A DNA stretch of 64,000 nucleotides from Ancrocorticia sp047602305 (GCA_047602305.1 JASGHO010000001.1:806001-870000), one strand, 5' to 3'. Numbered from the stretch's first letter, positions 25,617 through 34,857 are shown. Made by a program: numbers and translations. Notes: generated from the sequence alone by a model not told the origin.

Positions 25617-26855
25617 CTACACCAACACCGTCACAACGATCGCTAGGCCGGGTATCACCACGAAGATCCCCAGTACCCACGCCACGATGTAGACCTTGTT
25701 CTCTGAACCGATTCGAGCGAGCCACTTCGCCCATCTGACGGGTAATGGCCGCAGGAACGGCAACCCAAAGATCACGGATGCACTGAACAGGTTGTACAAC
25801 ACATGAACAAATGCGGCCTGGAGTGCCAACTCGCCTTCTATCCCTGTAAACGCAAAGGCTGCGATGAGCGCTGTCAGCGTAGTTCCAATATTCGCCCCGA
25901 CTGTGAAGGGATAGATCTGTTTCACGCTGAGTTTGCCGGATCCCACCAGTGGAACGGTGAGGCTTGTGGTTGTTGTGGACGACTGAACCATGACGGTAAT
26001 GAGAAGGCCGGACAGAATACCAGTGGCTGGTCCGCGACCAATCGCGGTGAACAGGATCCGCTCAGCCCGCCCCACCAGCAGCACTTTCAGCATCCTACCG
26101 ATAAAGTTGATGACCGCCAGAATAAGTAGCACGCCAATGAGAATAAGCGTGATTCCGCCCCACATGACCGGCAATGGGCTAACCACCCACACCAAGACAT
26201 CCGCACCGGGACCGATGAACATCTGCACTCCGGAACCGATAGCACCAAAGAGCGCGGCGATCGGGCCACCATCAGAACCCGCCATGTAACCAGTCAGCCA
26301 CCCCGAGCTTCGTTCAAGAAGCCTGAACATGAGTTCCAATGGGAGAAAGATGAGGACGGATAGCAGGTTGTACATGTCGTGGACAGTCGCGGCCCCGAAA
26401 GCCCGTCGAAATACCTTCTTGTTCCGCGCCATTCCGAAGCTCACCAAAGAAGAGGTCACGGTGGTCCCAACATTCGCACCCAACAAGATGGGGATCGCGA
26501 TGTCAATGGGAAGTCCGCCGGCGACCATACCCACCGCGATCGAGGTGGTTGTGGTGGAGGACTGCGTGAGGACCGTTGCGAGGATGCCAATAACCAGCCC
26601 AACGAAGGGATTATCCGCAAAGTCAAAGAGCTCAGCGGCCCTATTCCCTGCCGCCATCCTGAAGCCCGCCCCAATACCAGCTACTGCGGTAATGAGGATG
26701 TACACAGCGAACACCACCGAGAACCACTCGGCTACACTGCGCGCTCTCCCTTGAAGATGAATTCGAGTCAACAGGCCGCGCAGATGCTCGGCAGTGGACG
26801 AAGCATCCGCCTCATAGATCTCGTCAACCGTTTCATCCATCAGGTCACCAACCAA
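25617..26855 (-). CDS. Na+/phosphate cotransporter family protein
   Basis: 412-aa membrane protein of the NptA/SLC34-like family. The two inverted repeats each carry the signature QSSTTTTS, at about residues 98 and 288, followed by LLGANVGTTVTSS and FTVGANIGTTLTA. About 8-10 hydrophobic helices. No C-terminal PhoU domain; a short cytoplasmic N-terminus. It takes up inorganic phosphate with sodium. The start is uncertain: TTG 26855 (MVGDLMDE) or ATG 26840 preceded by GGTGA. Convergent with the NUDIX gene, leaving a 14-bp gap. Confidence 0.9.
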   Translation of the reverse strand: MVGDLMDETVDEIYEADASSTAEHLRGLLTRIHLQGRARSVAEWFSVVFAVYILITAVAGIGAGFRMAAGNRAAELFDFADNPFVGLVIGILATVLTQSSTTTTSIAVGMVAGGLPIDIAIPILLGANVGTTVTSSLVSFGMARNKKVFRRAFGAATVHDMYNLLSVLIFLPLELMFRLLERSSGWLTGYMAGSDGGPIAALFGAIGSGVQMFIGPGADVLVWVVSPLPVMWGGITLILIGVLLILAVINFIGRMLKVLLVGRAERILFTAIGRGPATGILSGLLITVMVQSSTTTTSLTVPLVGSGKLSVKQIYPFTVGANIGTTLTALIAAFAFTGIEGELALQAAFVHVLYNLFSASVIFGLPFLRPLPVRWAKWLARIGSENKVYIVAWVLGIFVVIPGLAIVVTVLV

Positions 26856-27037
26856 CTTGAGGTTAGTCTCAACCAGTCCTGCAACCGACTCGCCTAACAG
26901 CGTGCGGTATCACTTGGGTGTAGACGGGGCGTATTCGGATGTAGACGGAACGCACCGGTGTGTCACCGCCTAGTTCAATTTTAAAAGTAGCCCCAAGGTG
27001 AACGCAAGGTAAACAATCGGTATTTGATTGGAACGCC

Positions 27038-27673
27038 TCAACTCGCGACTACCCTATCCAGCCCTGCCAACAGCCGCTTCACCACGGGCCACGCCGCACT
27101 TTCCTCGGCCACATGTGCCAGCCTCCGCCGCCGCGACACGGACGGCTCACTAATCGCGAGCGCCGCCGCGATATCGCGCCCGCTCATGCCCGCATCCAGC
27201 AGCTTGACCACTTCCCGCTGCGCCGGGGTGCGCTCAGATACTACGACCCCGATAAGGTGGAGGATGGCCTGAAGTGCGTCTGCTGTCGACGACGGCGCCG
27301 CGCCCACACCCCCACCATCTTCGCCAGCCACCACCGCCACAGACACTGGATACTTCTTTGCCCGTTCCACAGCCTCGCGTGCGCGAATGAAGGCGGCTCC
27401 CCGCCCAGTACGTACGCTTCCGGAGCGAATCTCGGCGAGGGCGTCGTCGTCGACCTGGCCTATCCCTATGCCCACGTGCCAGCCGCCCATGCGCATCGCG
27501 CAACGGATGGCGGCGCTAGCGGCCCTCGCGTCATCCAGTAAGCCCTGGACTTCGTCGCCCACGGTTCGCTCGAAACCGGCGATAGTCGACACGTCGGCAA
27601 GTCTCTCCAAGAGTTTGGGGACGCGGTCGGGTTCTCGGCGCGAACCCTCTTGGTCTATCGTCAGGACGATCAT
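27038..27673 (-). CDS. SatD-like DNA-binding protein
   Basis: 211-aa protein. The N-terminal part, MIVLTIDQEGSRREPDRVP, LLERLADVS and MRMGGWHVGIGIGQVDDDAL, matches the nucleotidyl-cyclase-like fold seen in SatD-family actinobacterial regulators. The C-terminal ERTPAQREVVKLLDAG, then GRDIAAALAISEPSVSRRRRLA, is an HTH of the sigma-region-4 type. Two tandem palindromes sit 28-73 bp upstream of its start and look like its operator. The usual membrane-protein partner is not adjacent. Role: transcriptional regulator of unknown signal. Confidence 0.72.
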   Translation of the reverse strand: MIVLTIDQEGSRREPDRVPKLLERLADVSTIAGFERTVGDEVQGLLDDARAASAAIRCAMRMGGWHVGIGIGQVDDDALAEIRSGSVRTGRGAAFIRAREAVERAKKYPVSVAVVAGEDGGGVGAAPSSTADALQAILHLIGVVVSERTPAQREVVKLLDAGMSGRDIAAALAISEPSVSRRRRLAHVAEESAAWPVVKRLLAGLDRVVAS

Positions 27674-27700
27674 GAAGCAACTCTACCCAAGATCCAATAG

Positions 27701-27746
27701 TTAGCCCAGAGAAGCTAAGTAATGAGAATTAGCCTCCAGAAGCTAA
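27701..27746. promoter_or_regulatory. Tandem operator palindromes
   Basis: TTAGCCCAGAGAAGCTAA (27701-27718) and TTAGCCTCCAGAAGCTAA (27729-27746). Both have TTAGC-N8-GCTAA arms, and their centres are 28 bp apart. They lie upstream of the SatD-like gene and about 105 bp upstream of glgX. Confidence 0.65.
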
Positions 27747-27850
27747 TTTAACCCCAAACAAACCTACTGCCTGTCAACTAGCGGCGTAATTCTGGGGCGA
27801 AAGGCCTGTTTTTATCGCACAACATAGCCGCGGCATGAGATTCTTGGGGC

Positions 27851-30247
27851 ATGCAAATATGGCCTGGACATCCTTATCCTCTTGGGGCTACCTTCGACGG
27901 CACCGGAACCAACTTCGCCATCTTCTCGTCAGTCGCCGAGAAGGTCGAACTGGTTCTTCTTGATCGCGACAACAATCAGACGGTTGTCGAGCTGAACGAA
28001 GTCGACGCCGAGGTGTGGCATTGTTACCTCCCGGGCATCGCCCCCGGGCAGCGCTACGGCTACCGCGTCCACGGACCCTACGATCCGGCCAACGGTCTGC
28101 GCTGCGATCCTTCCAAGCTTCTCCTCGATCCCTACGCCAAGGCGATTGACGGGCAGATCACCAATGATCAGTCGCTCTTCTCCTACGATTTCAACGACCC
28201 GGCCCAGCGCGCGCAGCTTGATTCGCTCAATCACACGATGGTCTCGGTGGTTATCAACCCCTATTTCGATTGGGGTCACGATCGCCCGCCGAACCACGAG
28301 TACAAGAAGACGATCATTTACGAGGCGCACGTGCGGGGCATGACAATGCTCCACCCCGACGTGCCGGAGGAGTTGCGCGGCACCTATACGGGGCTGTGCC
28401 ATCCGGCCGTCATCAAGCACCTGAAGAAGCTCGGCATCACTGCCATCGAGCTGATGCCGTGCCACCAGTTCGTCAATGATCCTTCTCTTCAGGACAAGGG
28501 CCTGTCCAACTACTGGGGCTACAACACGATCGGTTTCTTCGCGCCCCACAACGGCTACGCAACCGATTCCGAGAACTCGCCTTTCAATCAGGTTCACGAG
28601 TTCAAGACGATGGTCAAGGCTTTCCATGAGGCCGATATCGAAGTCATCATGGACGTGGTGTACAACCACACCGCCGAGGGCAACCACATGGGGCCCACGC
28701 TTTCCTTCAAGGGAATCGACAACCCCTCCTACTACCGGCTCGTTGAGGGCGACGAAGCGCATTACTTCGACACCACCGGCACCGGAAATTCCCTCAACAT
28801 GCGCTCCCCCACCTCGCTCCAGCTCATCATGGATTCGTTGCGCTACTGGATCACGGACATGCACGTGGACGGCTTCCGCTTCGATCTGGCTTCCACGCTG
28901 GCGCGCGAGCTGCACGCGGTGGACAAGCTCTCCTCGTTCTTCGACATCATCCATCAGGATCCACTCATTTCCCAGGTCAAGCTCATCGCCGAACCGTGGG
29001 ACGTGGGCGAGGGCGGCTACAACGTGGGCGGATTCCCTCCGCTGTGGACGGAGTGGAACGGCAAGTACCGTGACACCGTGCGCGATTTCTGGCGCGGCGA
29101 ACCGGCCGTGCTTTCCGAGTTGGCTTCGCGCCTGACCGGCTCCTCCGACCTGTACGAGACGTCGGGCCGCCGCCCCTTCGCCTCCATCAACTTCGTCACC
29201 GCCCATGACGGCTTCACCTTGCGCGACTTGGTTTCCTACAACCACAAGCACAACGATGCCAACGGTGAGGGGAATAACGACGGCGACTCCAACAACCGTT
29301 CCTGGAACTGCGGCGACGAGGGTCCAAGCGACGATCCCGAGATCAACGCTCTGCGCGATCGCCAGGTGCGCAACTTCCTCACCACCCTTTTCTTCTCGCA
29401 GGGCGTGCCGATGCTGTGCCATGGGGACGAGATGGGCCGCACCCAGGGCGGCAACAACAACGGCTACTGCCAGGACAACGAGATCACCTGGGTCAACTGG
29501 GATCTCAACACCCGCCAGAAGGCGCTGCTCGACTTCACGTCGCGGGTGATTCATTTCCGCAAGGACCACCCGGTTTTGCGCCGCCGCCGTTTCTTCGCCG
29601 GTTCGTCACGGCGGGGCGGCAGCTCCGAAGTGGGCGAGATCGAGTGGTTCCGCCCGGACGCCTCCTGGATGGAGGACTCCGATTGGCAGCAGGGTTTCGC
29701 ACGTTCCCTCATGGTCTACCTCAACGGGAAGGCCATCCGCGAACCTGATGCGCGCGGTAATGACATCACCGACGACGACGTCATCATCGCCATTAATGCC
29801 GACGCCAACGCCCAGTTGTTCCGGATTCCTGACGCCACGTACGGGGCCGCATGGCGCGACGTCGTCGATACCGGCACGAATCTTGACTCGGACAAGGTGT
29901 ACCTGCCGAGCGAACAGTTCCCGGTGGACGGACGTTCGATGCGTGTGCTGTTGCGCGACGACTGCCTCGTGGATCAGTGTGTCTCGGACGAGGATGACGA
30001 AGAAGTGGTCACCTCGAACTTCGCCGACGCCAAACCTGAGCCTGTGGCCGACAAACCTGCGGCGGGTCCGGCCAAGAAGTCACCCAAGAAGAAGAAAAAG
30101 AAGAAAGCCAAACAGCCCGTGGACGCTGCTCAGGCCGACTTGAGTACGCCTCAGGCCGAGTTGGGTACGGCTCAGGCCAGCGAAAGCCCAACCGAGGACA
30201 GCGTGAGTACACCTCAAGCCGACTCGAGCACACCCCCAGCTCAGTAA
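27851..30247 (+). CDS. glgX: Glycogen debranching enzyme GlgX
   Basis: 798 aa, about 80-100 longer than usual. CBM48-like N-terminus (HPYPLGATFDGTGTNFAIFS), then the GH13 barrel: DVVYNHTAEGNHMGPTLS, nucleophile Asp in VDGFRFDLAS, general acid Glu in IAEPWDVG and FVTAHDGFTLRDLV. It hydrolyses alpha-1,6 branches of limit dextrin in glycogen breakdown. The unusual part is the C-terminal tail after about residue 725: an acidic segment (DEDDEEVV), a Lys-only stretch, and imperfect repeats of T/S-P-Q-A-[DE] ending SSTPPAQ. The tail is probably disordered. ATG 27851. Confidence 0.94.
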   Translation: MQIWPGHPYPLGATFDGTGTNFAIFSSVAEKVELVLLDRDNNQTVVELNEVDAEVWHCYLPGIAPGQRYGYRVHGPYDPANGLRCDPSKLLLDPYAKAIDGQITNDQSLFSYDFNDPAQRAQLDSLNHTMVSVVINPYFDWGHDRPPNHEYKKTIIYEAHVRGMTMLHPDVPEELRGTYTGLCHPAVIKHLKKLGITAIELMPCHQFVNDPSLQDKGLSNYWGYNTIGFFAPHNGYATDSENSPFNQVHEFKTMVKAFHEADIEVIMDVVYNHTAEGNHMGPTLSFKGIDNPSYYRLVEGDEAHYFDTTGTGNSLNMRSPTSLQLIMDSLRYWITDMHVDGFRFDLASTLARELHAVDKLSSFFDIIHQDPLISQVKLIAEPWDVGEGGYNVGGFPPLWTEWNGKYRDTVRDFWRGEPAVLSELASRLTGSSDLYETSGRRPFASINFVTAHDGFTLRDLVSYNHKHNDANGEGNNDGDSNNRSWNCGDEGPSDDPEINALRDRQVRNFLTTLFFSQGVPMLCHGDEMGRTQGGNNNGYCQDNEITWVNWDLNTRQKALLDFTSRVIHFRKDHPVLRRRRFFAGSSRRGGSSEVGEIEWFRPDASWMEDSDWQQGFARSLMVYLNGKAIREPDARGNDITDDDVIIAINADANAQLFRIPDATYGAAWRDVVDTGTNLDSDKVYLPSEQFPVDGRSMRVLLRDDCLVDQCVSDEDDEEVVTSNFADAKPEPVADKPAAGPAKKSPKKKKKKKAKQPVDAAQADLSTPQAELGTAQASESPTEDSVSTPQADSSTPPAQ

Positions 30248-30285
30248 TTCCGGCGTGCCGCCAGAATTGAGCCGGACCTGCCCGC

Positions 30286-30291
30286 TACAGT
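30286..30291 (+). promoter_or_regulatory. Candidate -10 box, leaderless transcript
   Basis: TACAGT ends 6 nt before the GTG start of the DUF3000 gene. Confidence 0.45.
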
Positions 30292-30297
30292 GAACTT

Positions 30298-30879
30298 GTG
30301 CCTGAGATCAATGCCCCCTCGCAGTTTCTGGAGGCGCTGAATTCTCTTCGCGGGCATACGTTCCGCCCGGAGATTCACGTGGTTCAGATCCCACCGCCCA
30401 AGGCGATTGCCCCTTGGGCGGTGGCGTTGCAGGCTGAGGTCAATGATTCTCCCCTGCTCGATCCGGACAGCTACCGCGGCGATGCGCGCTTTGTCCTGCT
30501 TCATGACCCGCAGGGCCAGCCCGCCTGGGATGGCGAGTTCCGGGTGGTCAGTTACGCCAGTTCCACCTTGGATTCGGAGATCGCTGACGATCCGCTGATC
30601 AGCCAGGTGGCGTGGGCGTGGCTCACCGACACACTGCATGAGTATGGTGCGCCTTTTCATAAACTCACCGGATCGGTCACGCGCCGATATAATGAGAACT
30701 TCGGTGCGGAATCCGCTTACGCCTCGCGTGCTGAGGTCGAAGTGCGTGCGTCGTGGACCCCGGATTTTCCGGATGTTTCCGACCATCTTGACGCTTGGGC
30801 GGACTTCGTCGCCACGATTTGCGGATTGGGTCCGGCGGGAGTCGTTTCACTGCCGCTGCGCCTTCAGGAGATGATATGA
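30298..30879 (+). CDS. DUF3000 family protein
   Basis: 193-aa actinobacteria-restricted protein of unknown function. Family features: FLEALNSLRGHTFRPEIHV, PPPKAIAPWAVALQAEV, GEFRVVSYASSTLDSEIADD, VAWAWLTDTLHEYGA and a final SLPLRLQEM. It is conserved directly upstream of RNase D in many actinobacteria, as here, with a 4-nt ATGA overlap. GTG start with no Shine-Dalgarno but a -10 box 6 nt upstream. Confidence 0.9.
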   Translation: MPEINAPSQFLEALNSLRGHTFRPEIHVVQIPPPKAIAPWAVALQAEVNDSPLLDPDSYRGDARFVLLHDPQGQPAWDGEFRVVSYASSTLDSEIADDPLISQVAWAWLTDTLHEYGAPFHKLTGSVTRRYNENFGAESAYASRAEVEVRASWTPDFPDVSDHLDAWADFVATICGLGPAGVVSLPLRLQEMI

Positions 30880-32081
30880 ACGAAGCAGTCGACGTCACCC
30901 GACTCGACGAGCCCCGAGACGGTATTCCGGGCCTCACCCACGACGATATCGACGACGCCGTCGCCGCCCTAGAACGAGGACACGGCCCGTTTGCTGTGGA
31001 TACAGAACGTGCCATGGGGATTCGTTACTCGGACCGGGCCTACTTGATTCAGATTCGTCGCGAAGGTGCGGGGACGTTCCTCATCGATCCGGTGGGTATC
31101 GAGGACCGGCTGGATGGGCTGCGCAAGGTGTTGGCCTCGGATCAGTGGATTCTTCACGCCGCCGATCAGGATCTGCCCTGCCTGCACGAACTGGATCTTT
31201 ACCCGCCCGAGGTGTTCGATACCGAGATCGCGGGGCTGCTGCTTGGTTTCCCGCGCGTCTCTCTCCAGGCTGAGATTGCCGAGGTGCTCGGCTACGGGCT
31301 GGCGAAGGAGCACTCCAACTCTGATTGGTCGCAGCGCCCGTTGGCGCCGGAGCTGCTCTCCTATGCGGCGCTCGACGTGGAACTGCTGGTGGAACTGCGT
31401 GACGAGCTGACGAAGATGCTCAAGAGGGCCGATCGTTTCGAATGGCTGCAGGAAGAGTGCGAGGAGGTGCGGCTGCGTGAGCCGCGCCCGAAGAAGCAGC
31501 AGCCGTGGCGCAAGATTGCACGCCAGGTGGGTATTCGCGATCAGCGTGCGCTGGCGATGCTCGAAGCCCTGTGGAAGGAACGGGACAAGATTGCCCGGGC
31601 CCGTGACCTGGCACCCGAGCGCATCCTTCCCGGCAAGGTGTTGGGCGCGTTGGCGATGCGCAAGCCGCGCTCTCGCCAGGATGTTGTGCGCTCGCCGCTG
31701 TTGCAGACACGTGGACGACGCCGTGATGCGGCCGCCTATTGGGATGCCATCGATCCGGTGTGGCGTCTCAAGGATTCCGAGTTGCCGCCGCGTCAGTTCA
31801 ACGATTCGTTGGAGCCGTTCCCACATGTCAAGCAGTGGGAACGCCAGGATCCTGCCGCCGCCAAGCGCTGGGGCATTGTGCGCTCGGCGGTGCTGACCGA
31901 GGCTGAGGATCTGGGCATCCGCCAGGACATCCTGCTCAAGCCGCTGCTCCAGAAGACTCTGGCGTGGGACGGCTGGGATCACGTGGACGAGATTCCGATC
32001 CTGCTGGCGGCACTCGGCGCTCGCCCGTGGCAGGTGGCGAAGGTCGCTCCGGTGATCGTCGCCGCCGCCAAGCGCGGCTAG
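30876..32081 (+). CDS. rnd: Ribonuclease D-like 3'-5' exonuclease
   Basis: 401-aa DEDDy exonuclease. Exo I has Asp/Glu in FAVDTERAMGIRY, Exo II Asp in ILHAADQDLPCL, Exo III Tyr/Asp in LSYAALDVELLVEL. An HRDC domain follows, LGIRDQRALAMLEALW-like with RILPGKVLGALA, then a second HRDC-like region. It trims tRNA and other RNA 3' ends. It starts at the ATG overlapping the DUF3000 stop. The family and order are standard for actinobacteria. Confidence 0.92.
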   Translation: MNEAVDVTRLDEPRDGIPGLTHDDIDDAVAALERGHGPFAVDTERAMGIRYSDRAYLIQIRREGAGTFLIDPVGIEDRLDGLRKVLASDQWILHAADQDLPCLHELDLYPPEVFDTEIAGLLLGFPRVSLQAEIAEVLGYGLAKEHSNSDWSQRPLAPELLSYAALDVELLVELRDELTKMLKRADRFEWLQEECEEVRLREPRPKKQQPWRKIARQVGIRDQRALAMLEALWKERDKIARARDLAPERILPGKVLGALAMRKPRSRQDVVRSPLLQTRGRRRDAAAYWDAIDPVWRLKDSELPPRQFNDSLEPFPHVKQWERQDPAAAKRWGIVRSAVLTEAEDLGIRQDILLKPLLQKTLAWDGWDHVDEIPILLAALGARPWQVAKVAPVIVAAAKRG

Positions 32082-32274
32082 TTCCTTCGGCGCTAGCTTC
32101 GTCACGGGCCAGGCTCGTGCTTGTTCACCACGATTGAGTAGTAGGTGCGGCGGATGATTCAACGACGACGAATCCACCGCACCGACTCGTCCCGCCGCCT
32201 AAGGCCATGTCAGTAGCGCGAACCTTGTCATTAATCCTACCTAGATCCTGATTTGTACATCGATCTACGGCCCG

Positions 32275-32408
32275 TCAGGTATCGCTTGTCTATACTTCTT
32301 TGAAATTGCTTGTCACAATCTTCAAGCCCGGCACAACAATACGGATGAAGCAACAAATGCTTCATCCACGGATATGTTTAACATATCCACAAACCGAGAG
32401 GTATCTCG
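32275..32408 (+). promoter_or_regulatory. Promoter and three-hairpin leader, copy 1
   Basis: -10 TATACT at 32291-32296. Hairpin 1: GGATGAAGCA (32343-32352) with TGCTTCATCC (32358-32367). Hairpin 2: GGATATG (32370-32376) with CATATCC (32382-32388). Hairpin 3: CGAGA-GGTA-TCTCG (32395-32408), which contains the ribosome-binding site AGAGG and the first base of the GTG start. A diverged copy with compensatory changes lies at 34727-34857. The preceding stretch 32082-32274 shows no gene. Confidence 0.7.
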
Positions 32409-33175
32409 TGCCCAATAGCAAGAAAAACAAAGCGATCGGAGGGCTGATCGCTTTGATCCTGGCAGTATTTGGTTCAGCTTCTCCCAGCTTCGCCGCCGAA
32501 AGCGAAGACTCAATCGACGCCGTTCTGAAACTCAATCCGGGTCTCACCCGCACCGAACTCCTCACCGATGCACGCAGCCTTGCGACTAAAGCGAACGTGA
32601 CATCGGATGAGATCATCGCGCAGATGCTCGCTGAGGCACAGGCATCAGCCGCCGCAGCAGCATCCCATTCCCCATCCTCACAAAATCAAGTTTCCCCAAT
32701 GAGCGGTCCAGGAGGAAATGGACGATCGGTAAAACTGGGAAATGCCACTGCTAGAGGTGACATCTACGTATCGCCAGCCTCAACCTCAGTCATTGAGCAC
32801 GGGCACACTGGAATATATTACAGCACTTCACAGGTCGTGGAAGCACCAGGTAGTGGCGCGCTTAGCAAATCCATTACAGCAAACGATCGATGGGTCCAAG
32901 GCGGCACCGAGAAACAACACGTCAAGACGACCCAAGCGAACCGGAACAAGGCTGCAGACTACGCATATAACAAGATGCGTAGCAGGCCTTACAACGTGAA
33001 CTTTGTGAATAACCGCGTGGCCCCTGCCGCTAGTTACAACTGTTCACAGCTTGTCTGGGGTGCATACAAAGTCGCGGTCGGCATCGATCTTGACTACAAC
33101 GGAGGTTCGGGCGTGTATCCATATGACATCAAGTACTCTTCCCTGACCACAACTTATCAAACTGTCCTGAGATAA
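32408..33175 (+). CDS. Secreted YiiX/NlpC-P60-like cysteine hydrolase
   Basis: 255-aa exported protein. Signal peptide: basic MPNSKKNKAIGG, a hydrophobic stretch, then SASPSFAAES. An alpha-helical propeptide-like region follows, then an Ala/Ser linker (about residues 90-105). The catalytic domain has RGDIYVSPAS, VIEHGHTGIYYS (probable His) and ASYNCSQLVWGAYK (probable Cys), the circularly permuted NlpC/P60 order of YiiX/YebB-like enzymes. Such enzymes cleave peptidoglycan or other amide or thioester bonds. The GTG start is set by the RBS inside the leader hairpin. Low GC; first gene of an accessory cassette. Confidence 0.8.
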   Translation: MPNSKKNKAIGGLIALILAVFGSASPSFAAESEDSIDAVLKLNPGLTRTELLTDARSLATKANVTSDEIIAQMLAEAQASAAAAASHSPSSQNQVSPMSGPGGNGRSVKLGNATARGDIYVSPASTSVIEHGHTGIYYSTSQVVEAPGSGALSKSITANDRWVQGGTEKQHVKTTQANRNKAADYAYNKMRSRPYNVNFVNNRVAPAASYNCSQLVWGAYKVAVGIDLDYNGGSGVYPYDIKYSSLTTTYQTVLR

Positions 33176-33287
33176 TGAGGCTATTTCACAGGTCGGCACT
33201 CTGAGAGTGAACCCAATCCTGTTGGATTCCTTACATATCACCGATCGAGGGCAATCTATCCCATCCGCCCTCAGTGAGATGAGAAAT

Positions 33288-33338
33288 GGGGACTGTATCA
33301 GGCAGTCAAAGATCTTCTGACGCAGTCCCCTTCATTTT
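33288..33338 (+). terminator. Hairpin between the hydrolase and lipoprotein A genes
   Basis: GGGGACTG (33288-33295) pairs with CAGTCCCC (33323-33330), followed by TTCATTTT. The 27-nt loop is large, so it may be a partial terminator or an attenuator before lipoprotein A rather than a full stop. Confidence 0.45.
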
Positions 33339-33351
33339 GGAAAGGAACAAA

Positions 33352-34554
33352 ATGTGGCGATCACGCGGTACCTTCATCACGCTAACTCTAACTATGGGAT
33401 TGTTGTTAGCAGGCTGCTCGAACAATAGTGTGCCCATCTTCGAGAAGGATGCTGTGTCATTATCAGACACTGTCGCCGCCTTGCGAATTAGTCCACAGCT
33501 GGCTGACATGAATGACAGCTCCAAAGGTTACGTTGTCCTCGTCTCTGACGATGGCGCAGCTCGAGCCGTTGAGGTAGGCCCGATGGATGTTGGGAAATTG
33601 GCCTGGACGAAGAGTGGCCTGTTCTTCTCGGGCCCTACCGAGGAATACGTCTTAAGCCCTAAGGGGCTGAAGAGCCTTACTAGGGTTGGTGAGGAGCAAT
33701 ACGAAACTGCCAGATTCATCAAGCCTAGTGGGGATAGATTCATCGCGCTCTACAACGTTGGCTTCGGCAACGGCTACTACCAGAATCGGGTTGTGACCGG
33801 CAACATATCGGCCATCAGGTCATGGCAAGCAAATGGACTCTACTCGTCTATCAGTCAATGCGACGACGCAATTGTGGGTATTACCGACATCGCAGAAACT
33901 CGGTTGAGCAGTGCAATGCCACCGTCACAAACTGAGGCACTCATGCAGCTCTACCCCAAACCTGATGATGAAGAGGCAGCATTACTCGCCACCATTGACG
34001 TTGACGGTGAGTACGTTGAAGGCCAGTTCAATGCTCCCTGTATTGACAACATCAGCTACACTCTGTCATTCCACTCTCCTAGACGAGACGATCCTTCTAG
34101 CGGAGTGCCGGTACTCCGTTCCTGGAATATCTCTACGGGTCACCATTCGGAGGTTCCTCTGGTGGATGAAGTTGGAAACCCATTAAAAGTCACTTCAGAT
34201 GACATAGGGACGAGATCAGACATCATTACCGAGGACACATATCGATGGATCAGCCAATCGGGCACCATGTTCAATACGGACCTGAAGACCGGAGTCACCA
34301 CGCAGGCTTATAAAATTGCACTTTCCAGCCCAGAGATGATGGGCCAGACGCAGTTGGTACTAACTCCAGAATCCATCTTTGTTCTCGATGTCAGCGCAGA
34401 CCAAAGCAAACCAATGGATCTCTCCAAATACGATCTGATCACTGGGGAAAGAACGTCACTGCTGACTGTCTCGAGCCTCGGCGCGATCTACAACGGCGAC
34501 ATGATCCTCCGCGATATGGCCCTTGATCCTGAATGGATCGCCCAGCACGAGTAA
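33352..34554 (+). CDS. Lipoprotein A of a paralogous pair
   Basis: 400-aa lipoprotein: MWRSRGTFITLTLTMGLLLA with lipobox LLAGC. No known domain is recognised. The mature part is rich in beta-strand-like repeats of about 45-60 residues (for example YVVLVSDDGAARAVEVG, GLFFSGPTEEYVLS, ALYNVGFGNGYYQNRVVTG), which suggests a beta-propeller. It is a clear paralogue of lipoprotein B at 34857, sharing ISQCDDAIVGITDIAET and SSLGAIYNGDMILRDMAL. AAAGGA precedes ATG 33352. Role unknown; probably a surface sensor or binding protein. Confidence 0.75.
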   Translation: MWRSRGTFITLTLTMGLLLAGCSNNSVPIFEKDAVSLSDTVAALRISPQLADMNDSSKGYVVLVSDDGAARAVEVGPMDVGKLAWTKSGLFFSGPTEEYVLSPKGLKSLTRVGEEQYETARFIKPSGDRFIALYNVGFGNGYYQNRVVTGNISAIRSWQANGLYSSISQCDDAIVGITDIAETRLSSAMPPSQTEALMQLYPKPDDEEAALLATIDVDGEYVEGQFNAPCIDNISYTLSFHSPRRDDPSSGVPVLRSWNISTGHHSEVPLVDEVGNPLKVTSDDIGTRSDIITEDTYRWISQSGTMFNTDLKTGVTTQAYKIALSSPEMMGQTQLVLTPESIFVLDVSADQSKPMDLSKYDLITGERTSLLTVSSLGAIYNGDMILRDMALDPEWIAQHE

Positions 34555-34726
34555 GACGTGGATGCCGTTCCCAACGCTTGCCTTTCCAGATTCGAAGATG
34601 CAACTGTGACGATATGACCCACCTACTGGGCCTCTAGACCATTCCAGGAACATACTTAGTTTTTCTTCACCAGAGCTGCTTCACCCATCGCCCAGATGCT
34701 GGTTAGTGGACCCATCTACAACTGGC

Positions 34727-34857
34727 CAGGTATCGCTTGTCTATACTCCCCAAAATTGCCTGTCACAATCTCGCACTTCGGCACAACAATACTGATGAAG
34801 CAACGAATGCTTCATCAACCGATGTGTGAAGGCATCGACAAACCGAGAGGTATCTCG
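34727..34857 (+). promoter_or_regulatory. Promoter and three-hairpin leader, copy 2
   Basis: -10 TATACT at 34742-34747. Hairpin 1: TGATGAAGCA (34793-34802) with TGCTTCATCA (34808-34817); relative to copy 1 the terminal G-C pair became T-A. Hairpin 2: CGATG (34820-34824) with CATCG (34833-34837), different bases but still paired. Hairpin 3 at 34844-34857 is identical to copy 1. Gap 34555-34726 shows nothing else. Confidence 0.7.

Noticed and set aside
27929..29569. 546-codon antisense frame within glgX
   Set aside because: Shadow of a well-supported GH13 enzyme.
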